Assembly: GCA_009844425.1 (NCBI GenBank)
Contig: VYBN01000011.1
Location: 62,001 to 126,000, forward strand
Direction: 5' to 3'
Length of the DNA stretch: 64,000 nt
DNA from: Gammaproteobacteria bacterium
Lineage (GTDB): Bacteria > Pseudomonadota > Gammaproteobacteria > Steroidobacterales > Foliamicaceae
The notes under the pieces were generated by a model. The model saw only the letters and a program-made list of their open reading frames with translations. It had not been told where the DNA came from and did not search any database. The translations under genes were made by a program, and so were the position numbers. Shown one piece after another: positions 37,334 through 45,209 of the stretch. Positions within the stretch are counted from its first letter, which is position 1. Each line of letters starts with the position of its first letter.

Positions 37334-37785
37334 CGGAAGGCGCCGTTATGCGGAATTACGCGCTTTTGGGCGCAGCTTTGCTTATGAGCGTCGTGCCGTT
37401 GCCGCAGCTTTTGGGCCTGTGGCAGCCTCCGTGGCTTGCCGTCGCGCTGATCTGGCTGGTCCTTGCCGCTCCGGAGGACGCACGGCTCACGGTGGCTGCA
37501 GCAGCCGGGCTGCTACAGGACCTGCTGGTGGGCTCGCCTTTGGGTCTGCACGCCCTGACGGCCACTGTCCTGGTTTTCCTTGCCGGCAATATGCGCCAGC
37601 GGATCGTCACCTCGCCGCCCTGGCTCAGGTTTTTCCTGGCGATGCTGATCATGACGGCGTACCTGGGTCTGGCGGCGCTGATCGGAGGCTGGTTCGATTA
37701 CGCCGGCTCCTGGGCCGGTATCGCAAACAGCCTGATGAGCGGGGGCGTGCTGATCCTGATCGCGTTCCTTTTCCTCAAGGTCTAG
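37330..37785 (+). CDS. mreD: Rod-shape determining protein MreD
   Basis: 151 residues, nearly all hydrophobic, with about five membrane helices and the typical MreD stretch LLQDLLVGSPLGLHALTATV. An ATG at 37348 is a possible later start. MreD is an integral inner-membrane partner of MreC in the elongasome. It is translationally coupled to mreC and followed 34 bp later by mrdA. Confidence 0.93.
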   Translation: MTEGAVMRNYALLGAALLMSVVPLPQLLGLWQPPWLAVALIWLVLAAPEDARLTVAAAAGLLQDLLVGSPLGLHALTATVLVFLAGNMRQRIVTSPPWLRFFLAMLIMTAYLGLAALIGGWFDYAGSWAGIANSLMSGGVLILIAFLFLKV

Positions 37786-37819
37786 GGCCTGCCCGCGCCA
37801 GGTTACGCGGAGCCCGCGC

Positions 37820-39700
37820 ATGGCGACCAGACTGGAAGGCGAACTCGTCGAGCCGGGAACGCTTGTTCGGCGGGCGATCTACATGGCCTTTTTGCTCGGC
37901 GTGCTGTCGCTGGTGCTGCTTGCACGCCTCAGTTACCTGCAATTGGTCCAGCACGGCTATTACGCCGGGCAGGCCCTGGGCAACCGGGCGCAGGGCCGCA
38001 AGGTTCCGCCGCGCCGCGGAATCATTCTCGACCGCAACGGCGAAGTATTGGCGGCGAACCGCGCCGGATTCCGGCTGATCGTAGTGCCGGAACAGGTCGA
38101 TGACATGGCCGGGACGCTCGGGCGTCTGGCGAATTCCGGAATTCTGAAACCGGAGAACCAATCCGAACTGGTTGATATATTAAGACGCTCGCAGCCCTTT
38201 GAGGCTGTCCCGGTTCGGAGCCGCCTGAGCGATGAAATCGTCGCCCGGTTTGCCGTTGTGCGCCACCAATTCACCGGCGTGGACATTGAAGGATTGCTCC
38301 TCAGGCAATATCCTCTGGGTGCGGCCGGCGCTCACGCACTGGGTTACGTGACCGCGGTCAGCGTCGAGGACAAGGTTGGCCTGGAACCGGAGCGGTACGC
38401 CGGAATCTCCCACCTCGGCAAGACCGGCGTGGAGCGCAGCTACGAGGACTACCTGCGGGGGAGTGCCGGCAGCGAGCAGATCGTTACCAACGCTTACGGG
38501 CGGCCGCTTTCCCGCAGGCGCGAGCTCGAGCCCGAACCGGGATCCGACCTGCTCCTGGCAATCGACAGGAACCTCCAGACGGAAGCGTACGCCGCCATGG
38601 ATTCGCGCCGGGGCGCCGTGGTCGCCATCGATCCCAACGGCGGCGGCGTTCTGGCTCTGGTGAGCAGCCCGGCTTTTGATCCGGACGATTTCGTCGTTGG
38701 CATGGGCCGCGGCGCCTTTGCCGAACTGACCCGCAACACGGACCGGCCGATGTTCAACCGGGCGGTGCGTGGAGCCTATCCTCCCGGTTCGACCATCAAG
38801 CCGATGCTGGCCTTTACGGCGTTAACCACAGGCCGCCGCGATGCCGGCCACACCATTGACTGCCGGGGGAGTTTCCGGCTGCCGGGCAGCAGACGGCTCT
38901 TTCGGGACTGGAAGCGCGAGGGTCATGGCGCGATGAACCTTCATGACGCCATCGCCCAGTCCTGCGACGTGTACTTCTACCAGTTGGCGCGTGACATGAA
39001 TGTCGAGGGACTGAACGAGAGTCTCGTTCAGTTCGGATTCGGGGCGCCGACCGGCGTGGACCTGGTCGGCGAGGGCGCCGGGATCGTGCCGTCCAGGGCC
39101 TGGAAAAGGGCCAATTTCAGCGATCCGGCGCAGCAGCCGTGGTTCCCCGGCGATACGGTGGTCGCCGGCATAGGACAGGGCTATCTGACGGTGACGCCCC
39201 TGCAGCTCGCTCAGGCGGCCGCGCAGCTTGCGATGCGCGGGAAACGTTATAAACCGCGATTGGTGGAGGCCATCCGTGATCCGGCAAGCGGCAGCCTGGT
39301 GCGGATGCCGCCGATACAGACCGGTTCGCTTGCTCCGCAAGCGGTGGAGCATTGGAACACAGTGGTCGATTCCATGGTTGCCGTCGCGCATGGTCCGCTC
39401 GGGACGGCCAGGACTACCGGCGGGCGGCTCGACTTCCGGATCGCGGGAAAGACCGGCACCTCGCAGGTAAGGGCGCTGCCGCAGGATGGCGAACAGGTTC
39501 CCGAAGAGGTGGAGGAGCGCTTCCGGGACCATTCGCTTTTCGTGGCGTTCGCCCCGGTTCACGACCCCGTCATCGCCCTTGCCGTGATAGTGGAGAACGG
39601 CGGCTCCGGGTCGGGAGCGGCCGCCCAGGTCGCCAGCCGCCTTCTGGAGACCTACCTGGCGGGCAATGCGCCGCCGGACCTGGTGGCGCGGGCGCAATGA
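37820..39700 (+). CDS. mrdA: Penicillin-binding protein 2 (elongation transpeptidase)
   Basis: 626 residues. One N-terminal membrane anchor (~residues 20-42), then a pedestal domain (PPRRGIILDRNGEVLAANR). The transpeptidase domain has all three motifs: the catalytic S324-x-x-K327 in YPPGSTIKPML, S381-x-D383 in QSCDVYFYQ, and K544-T-G in AGKTGTSQ. It crosslinks peptidoglycan during lateral growth together with RodA, whose gene overlaps its stop by 4 bp. Confidence 0.97.
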   Translation: MATRLEGELVEPGTLVRRAIYMAFLLGVLSLVLLARLSYLQLVQHGYYAGQALGNRAQGRKVPPRRGIILDRNGEVLAANRAGFRLIVVPEQVDDMAGTLGRLANSGILKPENQSELVDILRRSQPFEAVPVRSRLSDEIVARFAVVRHQFTGVDIEGLLLRQYPLGAAGAHALGYVTAVSVEDKVGLEPERYAGISHLGKTGVERSYEDYLRGSAGSEQIVTNAYGRPLSRRRELEPEPGSDLLLAIDRNLQTEAYAAMDSRRGAVVAIDPNGGGVLALVSSPAFDPDDFVVGMGRGAFAELTRNTDRPMFNRAVRGAYPPGSTIKPMLAFTALTTGRRDAGHTIDCRGSFRLPGSRRLFRDWKREGHGAMNLHDAIAQSCDVYFYQLARDMNVEGLNESLVQFGFGAPTGVDLVGEGAGIVPSRAWKRANFSDPAQQPWFPGDTVVAGIGQGYLTVTPLQLAQAAAQLAMRGKRYKPRLVEAIRDPASGSLVRMPPIQTGSLAPQAVEHWNTVVDSMVAVAHGPLGTARTTGGRLDFRIAGKTGTSQVRALPQDGEQVPEEVEERFRDHSLFVAFAPVHDPVIALAVIVENGGSGSGAAAQVASRLLETYLAGNAPPDLVARAQ

Positions 39701-40803
39701 ACGTGCTGGCGGTTCAGCAGGGCACAGGCGTGCTGCAGCGCCTGAATCTGGACGGTTGGCTGCTTGTTTGGCTCCTGTTGCTGATTGCGGGCGGCTTGGC
39801 GATTCAGTTCAGCGCATCCGGCGGCAGCGGCGCCGTTTTGCTTTTTCAAACCTCGCGTCTCTTGATCGGGTTCGGGCTGATGCTGGTTCTGGCCCAGATT
39901 TCCCCTCGAATCATGCTTCGCGCCACGCCCTGGGCATACGGCGCGGTAACCGCGCTTCTGGTGCTGGTGCTGCTGATCGGTAAGGAAGGCGGCGGGGCCA
40001 ACCGCTGGCTGGACCTCGGGGTTCGCTTTCAGCCGTCCGAATTCGCCAAGCTGGCGATACCGCTGATGCTGGCCTGCTTTTTCCATGCTTCGAGAGAGCG
40101 CCCAGATTTTGGGAAGACCCTGCTGGCCTTGCTGCTGATCGCGGCGCCGGTGGGCCTGGTTATTGTCCAGCCCGACCTGGGAACCGCGGTCGTGATCGGG
40201 TGTTTCGGTATGATCGCCCTGCTGTTGGCCGGCCTGAAACGCAGGTTCATTTTTGGCGGCGCGCTGCTCGGCGCGCTGGCGATTCCGGGGCTGTGGGTAA
40301 GTCTGCGCGATTATCAGCGCGAGCGAATCCTGAACTTGCTGAACCCGGAATCCGACCCGCTGGGCGCCGGCTACCACATCATTCAGTCGAAAATCGCCAT
40401 CGGTTCCGGCGGTGCTTTCGGCAAGGGCTTCATGCAGAGCAGCCAGGCGCAGTTCGGATTTCTCCCCGAACCGACGACGGACTTCATATTCGCGGTAATC
40501 AGCGAGGAGTTCGGCTTTGTGGGCGTTGTCGTGGCGATGCTGCTGTTCATCGCCATTACGGTGCGCATGCTGCAGATCGCATTCGCCGCGCAGTGGCGCT
40601 ACTCCCGCATCGCGGCCGCCAGCCTGGCGCTGGGATTCTTCTTCAGTTTTGCCCTGAACGCAGCCATGACGACCGGGCTGTTGCCGGTGGTAGGATTGCC
40701 GCTGCCGCTGGTCAGTGTTGCCGGAAGCGCAAATGTGACTTTCCTGGCCGGCTTCGGTATCCTCATGGCCATTCGTTCCGATCGACGTTATCTCGCCCGC
40801 TAG
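39697..40803 (+). CDS. rodA: Peptidoglycan glycosyltransferase RodA
   Basis: 368 residues with about ten membrane helices (SEDS family). Diagnostic segments: GGANRWLDLGVRFQPSEFAK, QPDLGTAVVIGCFGMIALLL, SKIAIGSGGAFGKGFMQSSQ and FLPEPTTDFIFAVISEEFGF. It polymerises glycan strands as the partner of PBP2. ATGA overlap with mrdA. It is followed 7 bp later by mltB. Confidence 0.97.
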   Translation: MNVLAVQQGTGVLQRLNLDGWLLVWLLLLIAGGLAIQFSASGGSGAVLLFQTSRLLIGFGLMLVLAQISPRIMLRATPWAYGAVTALLVLVLLIGKEGGGANRWLDLGVRFQPSEFAKLAIPLMLACFFHASRERPDFGKTLLALLLIAAPVGLVIVQPDLGTAVVIGCFGMIALLLAGLKRRFIFGGALLGALAIPGLWVSLRDYQRERILNLLNPESDPLGAGYHIIQSKIAIGSGGAFGKGFMQSSQAQFGFLPEPTTDFIFAVISEEFGFVGVVVAMLLFIAITVRMLQIAFAAQWRYSRIAAASLALGFFFSFALNAAMTTGLLPVVGLPLPLVSVAGSANVTFLAGFGILMAIRSDRRYLAR

Positions 40804-40810
40804 TCAGTCC

Positions 40811-41785
40811 GTGTTGCACAAATATTTCCTTTTGGCCGTCCTGTGCGCGCCGCTCGCGGCGGGCGCCATCGATGTGGACGCTCCCGAGGTTCGCGCGTTC
40901 ATCGACGAACTGGTGCGCGACGAGGGCCTGGACCGGGAGGCTGCCAGCGAGCTGCTCGCGTCGGCGCAGTTCCGCCCCGAAGTGATCGAAGCCATGAGCC
41001 GCGCTCCAGAGCGCACGGTCGAATGGCGCGATTACCGGGCGATATTCATGGACTCGGGAAGGATCTCCTCGGGCAAGGCCTTCGCACGCCTGCACGCCGG
41101 GACACTGGCCAAGGTGGAAAGCGACACCGGGGTTCCGGCTTCGGTGGTGCTGGGCATACTCGGCGTCGAAACCCGTTATGGGCGGATCACCGGCAGGCAT
41201 CTGGTGCTGGATTCGCTGGCCACGCTGGCGTTTCGTCATCCGCGGCGCGGCGATTTTTTCCGCCGCGAACTGAAGGACTTTCTGGTGCTGCACAACGAGG
41301 ACGCGCTCGACGCGGCGGAAGTCCTGGGGTCCTATGCCGGGGCCATGGGCCGCGCGCAGTTCATACCGTCCAGCTACCGCCGCTATGCGGTCGACGGCGA
41401 CGGCGACGGCCGTCGCGACCTTTTTTCCAATTGGCGCGACGTGCTCAGCAGCGTGGCCGGCTACCTGAGCGATCACGGCTGGCGCCGCGGCGGCGCGGTA
41501 GCGATGCCGGCAACGCTGGCCGCGAACAGCCGTGCCGTGCCCCAGGAACGGGGCCTGTCTCCACCCACGACCCTCGGAGCACTGCGCTCGGACGGCGTTC
41601 TGTTCGATGGCGCTCTGCCGGACGAGACCCCTGCCGGGCTGTTGATGATGCAGGGCGCGGACGGTCCCGGGTACTGGGTGGCGCTTCCCAATTTCTACGT
41701 GATCACGCGCTACAACCGCAGCTATATGTACGCCCTCGTCGTGCATCAACTCGGACAGGCAATCACCTCACCGGCCACGGGATGA
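40811..41785 (+). CDS. mltB: Membrane-bound/secreted lytic murein transglycosylase B
   Basis: 324 residues, GTG start, signal FLLAVLCAPLAAGA without an obvious lipobox Cys, so probably soluble periplasmic. Catalytic Glu is in VVLGILGVETRYGRITGRH. Other MltB features are GSYAGAMGRAQFIPSSYRRY, VDGDGDGRRDLFSNWRDVLS, and the C-terminal NFYVITRYNRSYMYA. It cleaves glycan strands with 1,6-anhydro product formation. The stop overlaps the rlpA start by 4 bp. Confidence 0.93.
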   Translation: MLHKYFLLAVLCAPLAAGAIDVDAPEVRAFIDELVRDEGLDREAASELLASAQFRPEVIEAMSRAPERTVEWRDYRAIFMDSGRISSGKAFARLHAGTLAKVESDTGVPASVVLGILGVETRYGRITGRHLVLDSLATLAFRHPRRGDFFRRELKDFLVLHNEDALDAAEVLGSYAGAMGRAQFIPSSYRRYAVDGDGDGRRDLFSNWRDVLSSVAGYLSDHGWRRGGAVAMPATLAANSRAVPQERGLSPPTTLGALRSDGVLFDGALPDETPAGLLMMQGADGPGYWVALPNFYVITRYNRSYMYALVVHQLGQAITSPATG

Positions 41786-42522
41786 AATCAGCCTATAGGG
41801 TGCTGCTCCTTGCGGGCTGCATGACTCTTGCAGCGGGCTGTTCGGCAATCGTGGGCATGGTCGGCGGACCCTGGGGCGGTTCGTCCGGCGGCCGTCCCGG
41901 ACAGGACTGCTACAACCAGTTCGGCAAGACCTATTGCCCGTTGATCTCGGCCGAAGGATTCGTGGAAACCGGAATCGCGTCCTGGTACGGCGAGGACTTT
42001 CACGGCAGGCCCACCGCGCTTGGCGAGCCCTACAACATGTACGCGATGACCGCCGCGCACAAGACGCTGCCCCTTCCGACGCGCGTTCGGGTAACCAATC
42101 TCGAGAACGGCCGCAGCGCCGAGTTGCGGGTGAACGACCGCGGGCCGTTCGTTGACGATCGGGTGATCGACCTGTCGTACAGCGCCGCGAGGGAACTTGG
42201 CGTATATCGGCGCGGGACGGCCAGGGTCCGGGTCGAGGCGCTGGAGGCGGGCGGTTCGCCGGAACCGTCGCCCGCGGCGGGCGGCTACGCTTATCTGCAG
42301 ACCGGCGCTTTCGCCTATCGCGAGAACGCCTCCAGGCTCTATAACCGAATTCGCCAGGCCGGGATATCCGGCGTATATCTGCGCCGCAAGGGGAATGGCG
42401 TGTATGCCGTTTGGGTGGGTCCGCTCGACGACGCAAGGCACGCGGCCCGGCTCAGGCGCCAATTGGCCAATATCGGCATTTCGGGAACCGTCCGTGTGCA
42501 GGGTGTCGCTCCGCCCGGCTGA
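41782..42522 (+). CDS. rlpA: Septal ring lytic transglycosylase-like lipoprotein RlpA
   Basis: 246 residues. Lipobox LAAGC (Cys at ~19) predicts a lipoprotein. The double-psi beta-barrel domain (~residues 70-145) has ASWYGEDFHGRPTALGEPYN and AELRVNDRGPFVDDRVIDLS, which contains the catalytic Asp. The C-terminal ~75 residues (YLQTGAFAYRENASRLYNRI) form a SPOR domain for binding denuded glycan at the septum. It lies between mltB and dacA. Confidence 0.95.
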   Translation: MKSAYRVLLLAGCMTLAAGCSAIVGMVGGPWGGSSGGRPGQDCYNQFGKTYCPLISAEGFVETGIASWYGEDFHGRPTALGEPYNMYAMTAAHKTLPLPTRVRVTNLENGRSAELRVNDRGPFVDDRVIDLSYSAARELGVYRRGTARVRVEALEAGGSPEPSPAAGGYAYLQTGAFAYRENASRLYNRIRQAGISGVYLRRKGNGVYAVWVGPLDDARHAARLRRQLANIGISGTVRVQGVAPPG

Positions 42523-42550
42523 ACCGGGCACAACAGACGAGAAGAATTCA

Positions 42551-43705
42551 ATGAGAAGGACCAGCGTATTCGCCATTCTGCTCACGGCCGCCCTGGCGGC
42601 TGGTTCGGCCGCCGCCCAGTCGCCGCGGCCGGTCGCCGGGCTGCCGAGCCCGCCTGCCCTGAGCGTTTCGTCGTTCGTTCTGATGGAGCAGGAAACCGGA
42701 ACGATTCTGGCCTCGCTGGAGCCGGACCTGAGGGTCGAGCCCGCCAGCATCACCAAGATCATGAGCGCCTACGCCGTGTTCGAGGCGCTGGCCGCGGGAG
42801 AAACCTCGCTGGACGAAGAGGCGGTCATCAGCGAAGAGGCCTGGCGCATGCAGGGTTCGAGGACTTTCCTGGACCTCAACAGCCGGGTCAGCGTGGAGAA
42901 CCTGCTGCTTGGGATGATCGTCCAGTCCGGCAACGACGCCAGCGTCGCACTGGCCGAGCACCTGGCCGGCGCCGAGGAGGACTTCGCGGTCCTGATGAAC
43001 TCGATCGCGCAGCGTCTGGGGATGTCCGGCACGAACTTCGAGAACTCCACGGGCTGGCCCGGCGAAAACCATTACACGACCGCGCTGGATACGGCAATTC
43101 TCACCCGGGCCATGGTCCGGGACTACCCGACCCTGTACGGCATGCATGCGCTGCGCGAGTTCACCTGGAACGACATACGGCAACCGAACCGCAATTCGCT
43201 GCTGAACCGTGACGCGACGGTGGACGGCGTCAAGACCGGGCACACCGAGTCGGCCGGATACTGCCTGGTGGCCTCGGCGGTGCGCGACGGCATGCGCCTG
43301 ATCGCCGTAGTCATGGGTGCGGCCAGCGAGTCGCAACGGTCACAGGACGCGTTGCGGCTGCTGAGCTACGGGTTCCGCTACTTCGAGACCCGCACGCTGC
43401 TGGAAGCAGGCGCCGATTTCGGATCTGCGCGCGTATGGAAGGGCGAGGACACTGTGGTCGGCCTGACGGTGGAGGACGATGTGATCATGACCCTGCCCAA
43501 GCGCGCAAGTGACGGGATGGAGACCAGGGTGACGGTGAACGAGCCCCTGATTGCACCGCTCGAGGCCGGCCGGCCGGTCGGCCGGGTGGCCCTGATCCGG
43601 GACGGCGAGACGCTCGCGGAACTGCCGCTTGTGCCCGAACGCGCCGTGCCGTCGGGGGGCTTGTGGCAGCGCACCCGGGATGCCGTCCTGCTGTGGTTCG
43701 AGTAG
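42551..43705 (+). CDS. dacA: D-alanyl-D-alanine carboxypeptidase (class A low-mass PBP)
   Basis: 384 residues with a signal peptide (AILLTAALAAGSAAAQ). It trims the terminal D-Ala of peptidoglycan pentapeptides. Catalytic motifs: SITK in VEPASITKIMSAY, SGN in VQSGNDASVALAEH, and KTG in DGVKTGHTESAGYC. The C-terminal PBP5-like beta domain and an end with RTRDAVLLWFE, an amphipathic membrane anchor, are present. Its 3' end overlaps the likely lipB start. Confidence 0.96.
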   Translation: MRRTSVFAILLTAALAAGSAAAQSPRPVAGLPSPPALSVSSFVLMEQETGTILASLEPDLRVEPASITKIMSAYAVFEALAAGETSLDEEAVISEEAWRMQGSRTFLDLNSRVSVENLLLGMIVQSGNDASVALAEHLAGAEEDFAVLMNSIAQRLGMSGTNFENSTGWPGENHYTTALDTAILTRAMVRDYPTLYGMHALREFTWNDIRQPNRNSLLNRDATVDGVKTGHTESAGYCLVASAVRDGMRLIAVVMGAASESQRSQDALRLLSYGFRYFETRTLLEAGADFGSARVWKGEDTVVGLTVEDDVIMTLPKRASDGMETRVTVNEPLIAPLEAGRPVGRVALIRDGETLAELPLVPERAVPSGGLWQRTRDAVLLWFE

Positions 43706-44373
43706 GCCACGACACTAGAATCAGGTGGCTGGGGCGCCTGCCCTGGAGGGAGGCCGTCGAACGCATGCAGCGGTTTACCGCCGAACGCGGCGATCGCACG
43801 AACGACGAGATCTGGTTGTGCGAGCATCCGCCGGTCTTCACCCTGGGCGTCAAGAGCGAACCTTCCCATGTCCTCGATCCCGGCGATATTCCCGTGGAAC
43901 AGTCCGACCGCGGCGGTCAGGTCACCTACCACGGCCCCGGGCAATTGATGGTTTACCCGCTGGTGTCCCTGCGCCGCGCCGCGCTTGGGCCCCGGACCCT
44001 GGTCTGCGCCCTGGAAGCCTCGGTGATGGATTGCGCCGCGGGATACGGAATCGACGCATCGCGCCGGTCCGGAGCGCCCGGCGTATACGTGGCCGGCGCC
44101 AAGCTGGCCGCCATCGGCCTGCGCATACGGCGCGGGTGTTCGTATCACGGCATGGCGATGAATGTCTGCGCCGACCTGGATCCGTTCTCCCGGATCAATC
44201 CCTGCGGCTTCGAGGGTCTGGGCGCGGTCAATTTCGCAAGCCTCGGCGGCCCGGACAACCTCGCCGACGCGGCCGCCGAACTGCAGCCTTGCCTGCTGTC
44301 CCGCCTTTACGCTTCGGGCGGCCGGCGCCGGATCGCTTCCAGCCGCTCGACCGTGCCGGCGTCCGCCCAGTAG
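43663..44373 (+). CDS. lipB: Octanoyl-ACP:protein octanoyltransferase
   Basis: 236 residues from GTG 43663, which has a G-rich site; GTG 43693 is an alternative, and both lie inside the end of dacA. It transfers octanoate from ACP to lipoyl domains. Motifs: DRGGQVTYHGPGQLMVYPLV, GVYVAGAKLAAIGLRI with the catalytic Lys, and RINPCGFEGL with the catalytic Cys. The last 12 residues (RSTVPASAQ) extend beyond the family and overlap the convergent murU by 67 bp. No lipA is present in the window. Confidence 0.94.
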   Translation: MAAHPGCRPAVVRVGHDTRIRWLGRLPWREAVERMQRFTAERGDRTNDEIWLCEHPPVFTLGVKSEPSHVLDPGDIPVEQSDRGGQVTYHGPGQLMVYPLVSLRRAALGPRTLVCALEASVMDCAAGYGIDASRRSGAPGVYVAGAKLAAIGLRIRRGCSYHGMAMNVCADLDPFSRINPCGFEGLGAVNFASLGGPDNLADAAAELQPCLLSRLYASGGRRRIASSRSTVPASAQ

Positions 44374-44999
44374 CCTTCGTACAGCGCGCCCGCAACGCGC
44401 CCTTCATCGGCGGCCGTGCGCAGCAGCGGGGCGAGGCCGAATACTTTCTCCGCGGAGTCCCGGAACAGTTCGGGGGCCAGGATGCTTACGCCGCCGAAGG
44501 TATAGCGTGGTCCGTCCTTGCCGACCCGCTCCTCCCTCAGGTGGAAATCGCCTGCCGGATTGTGCTCCGGGTTGGGCACCAGCATCAGCCAGGCCAGATC
44601 GCCCGCCCGGGGATTGGCCGCCGGGAACGGAAAAGACGTGCGGACGTCGGCGTTGACTACCCAGAAGGGCTCCTCTCCCAGCAAGGGCAAGGCCCGTCTT
44701 ATGCCGCCTCCGGTGTCCCACACCGACTCGCCTTCCTCGCTGTAGCGAATTCTCAAGCCATGCCGGGACCCGTCGCCGAGTCTGGCGCGGATCATCCCGC
44801 CGAGCCAGGAAAGATTGACTACTGCCTCCCGTACTCCTGCGGCGGCCAGGGCCGCCAGCAGATGTTCAATCAGCGGCTTCCCTTCAACCTCCATCAGCGC
44901 CTTGGGCAGGCGGTCGCTCAACGGCCGCAGGCGCCGGCCGCGGCCGGCCGCCAGAATCATCGCCCTCGTGGGCCGGAACTCGTTTCGCGCGCTGGTCAT
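44307..44999 (-). CDS. murU: Nucleotidyltransferase, N-acetylmuramate-1-phosphate uridylyltransferase type
   Basis: 230 residues from ATG 44999; ATG 45056 would add 19 residues. Signature AMILAAGRGRRLRPLSDRLPKAL with the GRG-x(2)-RLRPL pattern, then WDTGGGIRRALPLLG and VVNADVRTSF. MurU makes UDP-MurNAc in the cell-wall recycling route that bypasses de novo fosfomycin-sensitive synthesis. In Pseudomonas it follows amgK, which lies divergent to lptD; here murU sits in that place without amgK. A related mannose-1-phosphate guanylyltransferase activity is the alternative. Confidence 0.82.
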   Translation of the reverse strand: MTSARNEFRPTRAMILAAGRGRRLRPLSDRLPKALMEVEGKPLIEHLLAALAAAGVREAVVNLSWLGGMIRARLGDGSRHGLRIRYSEEGESVWDTGGGIRRALPLLGEEPFWVVNADVRTSFPFPAANPRAGDLAWLMLVPNPEHNPAGDFHLREERVGKDGPRYTFGGVSILAPELFRDSAEKVFGLAPLLRTAADEGRVAGALYEGYWADAGTVERLEAIRRRPPEA

Positions 45000-45209
45000 G
45001 GTGTCCCGAGTGGCGATTTTCGCACGCTGAAAGGCAATTAACTCATGGGACAGCACTCTGCGTCACGCCGGAAAGCTGCCTTCGCATCGGCGCGAACAAA
45101 CCGCACACGGAGCGGGCTTTTCGGTAAAGTGAAGGTTCAGCCCATGAAAGCAAATCCCCATTCGCGCGCCGTTGCGCCGCTGCCCGCCTGACCCTCGGGG
45201 ACCAGCCGC

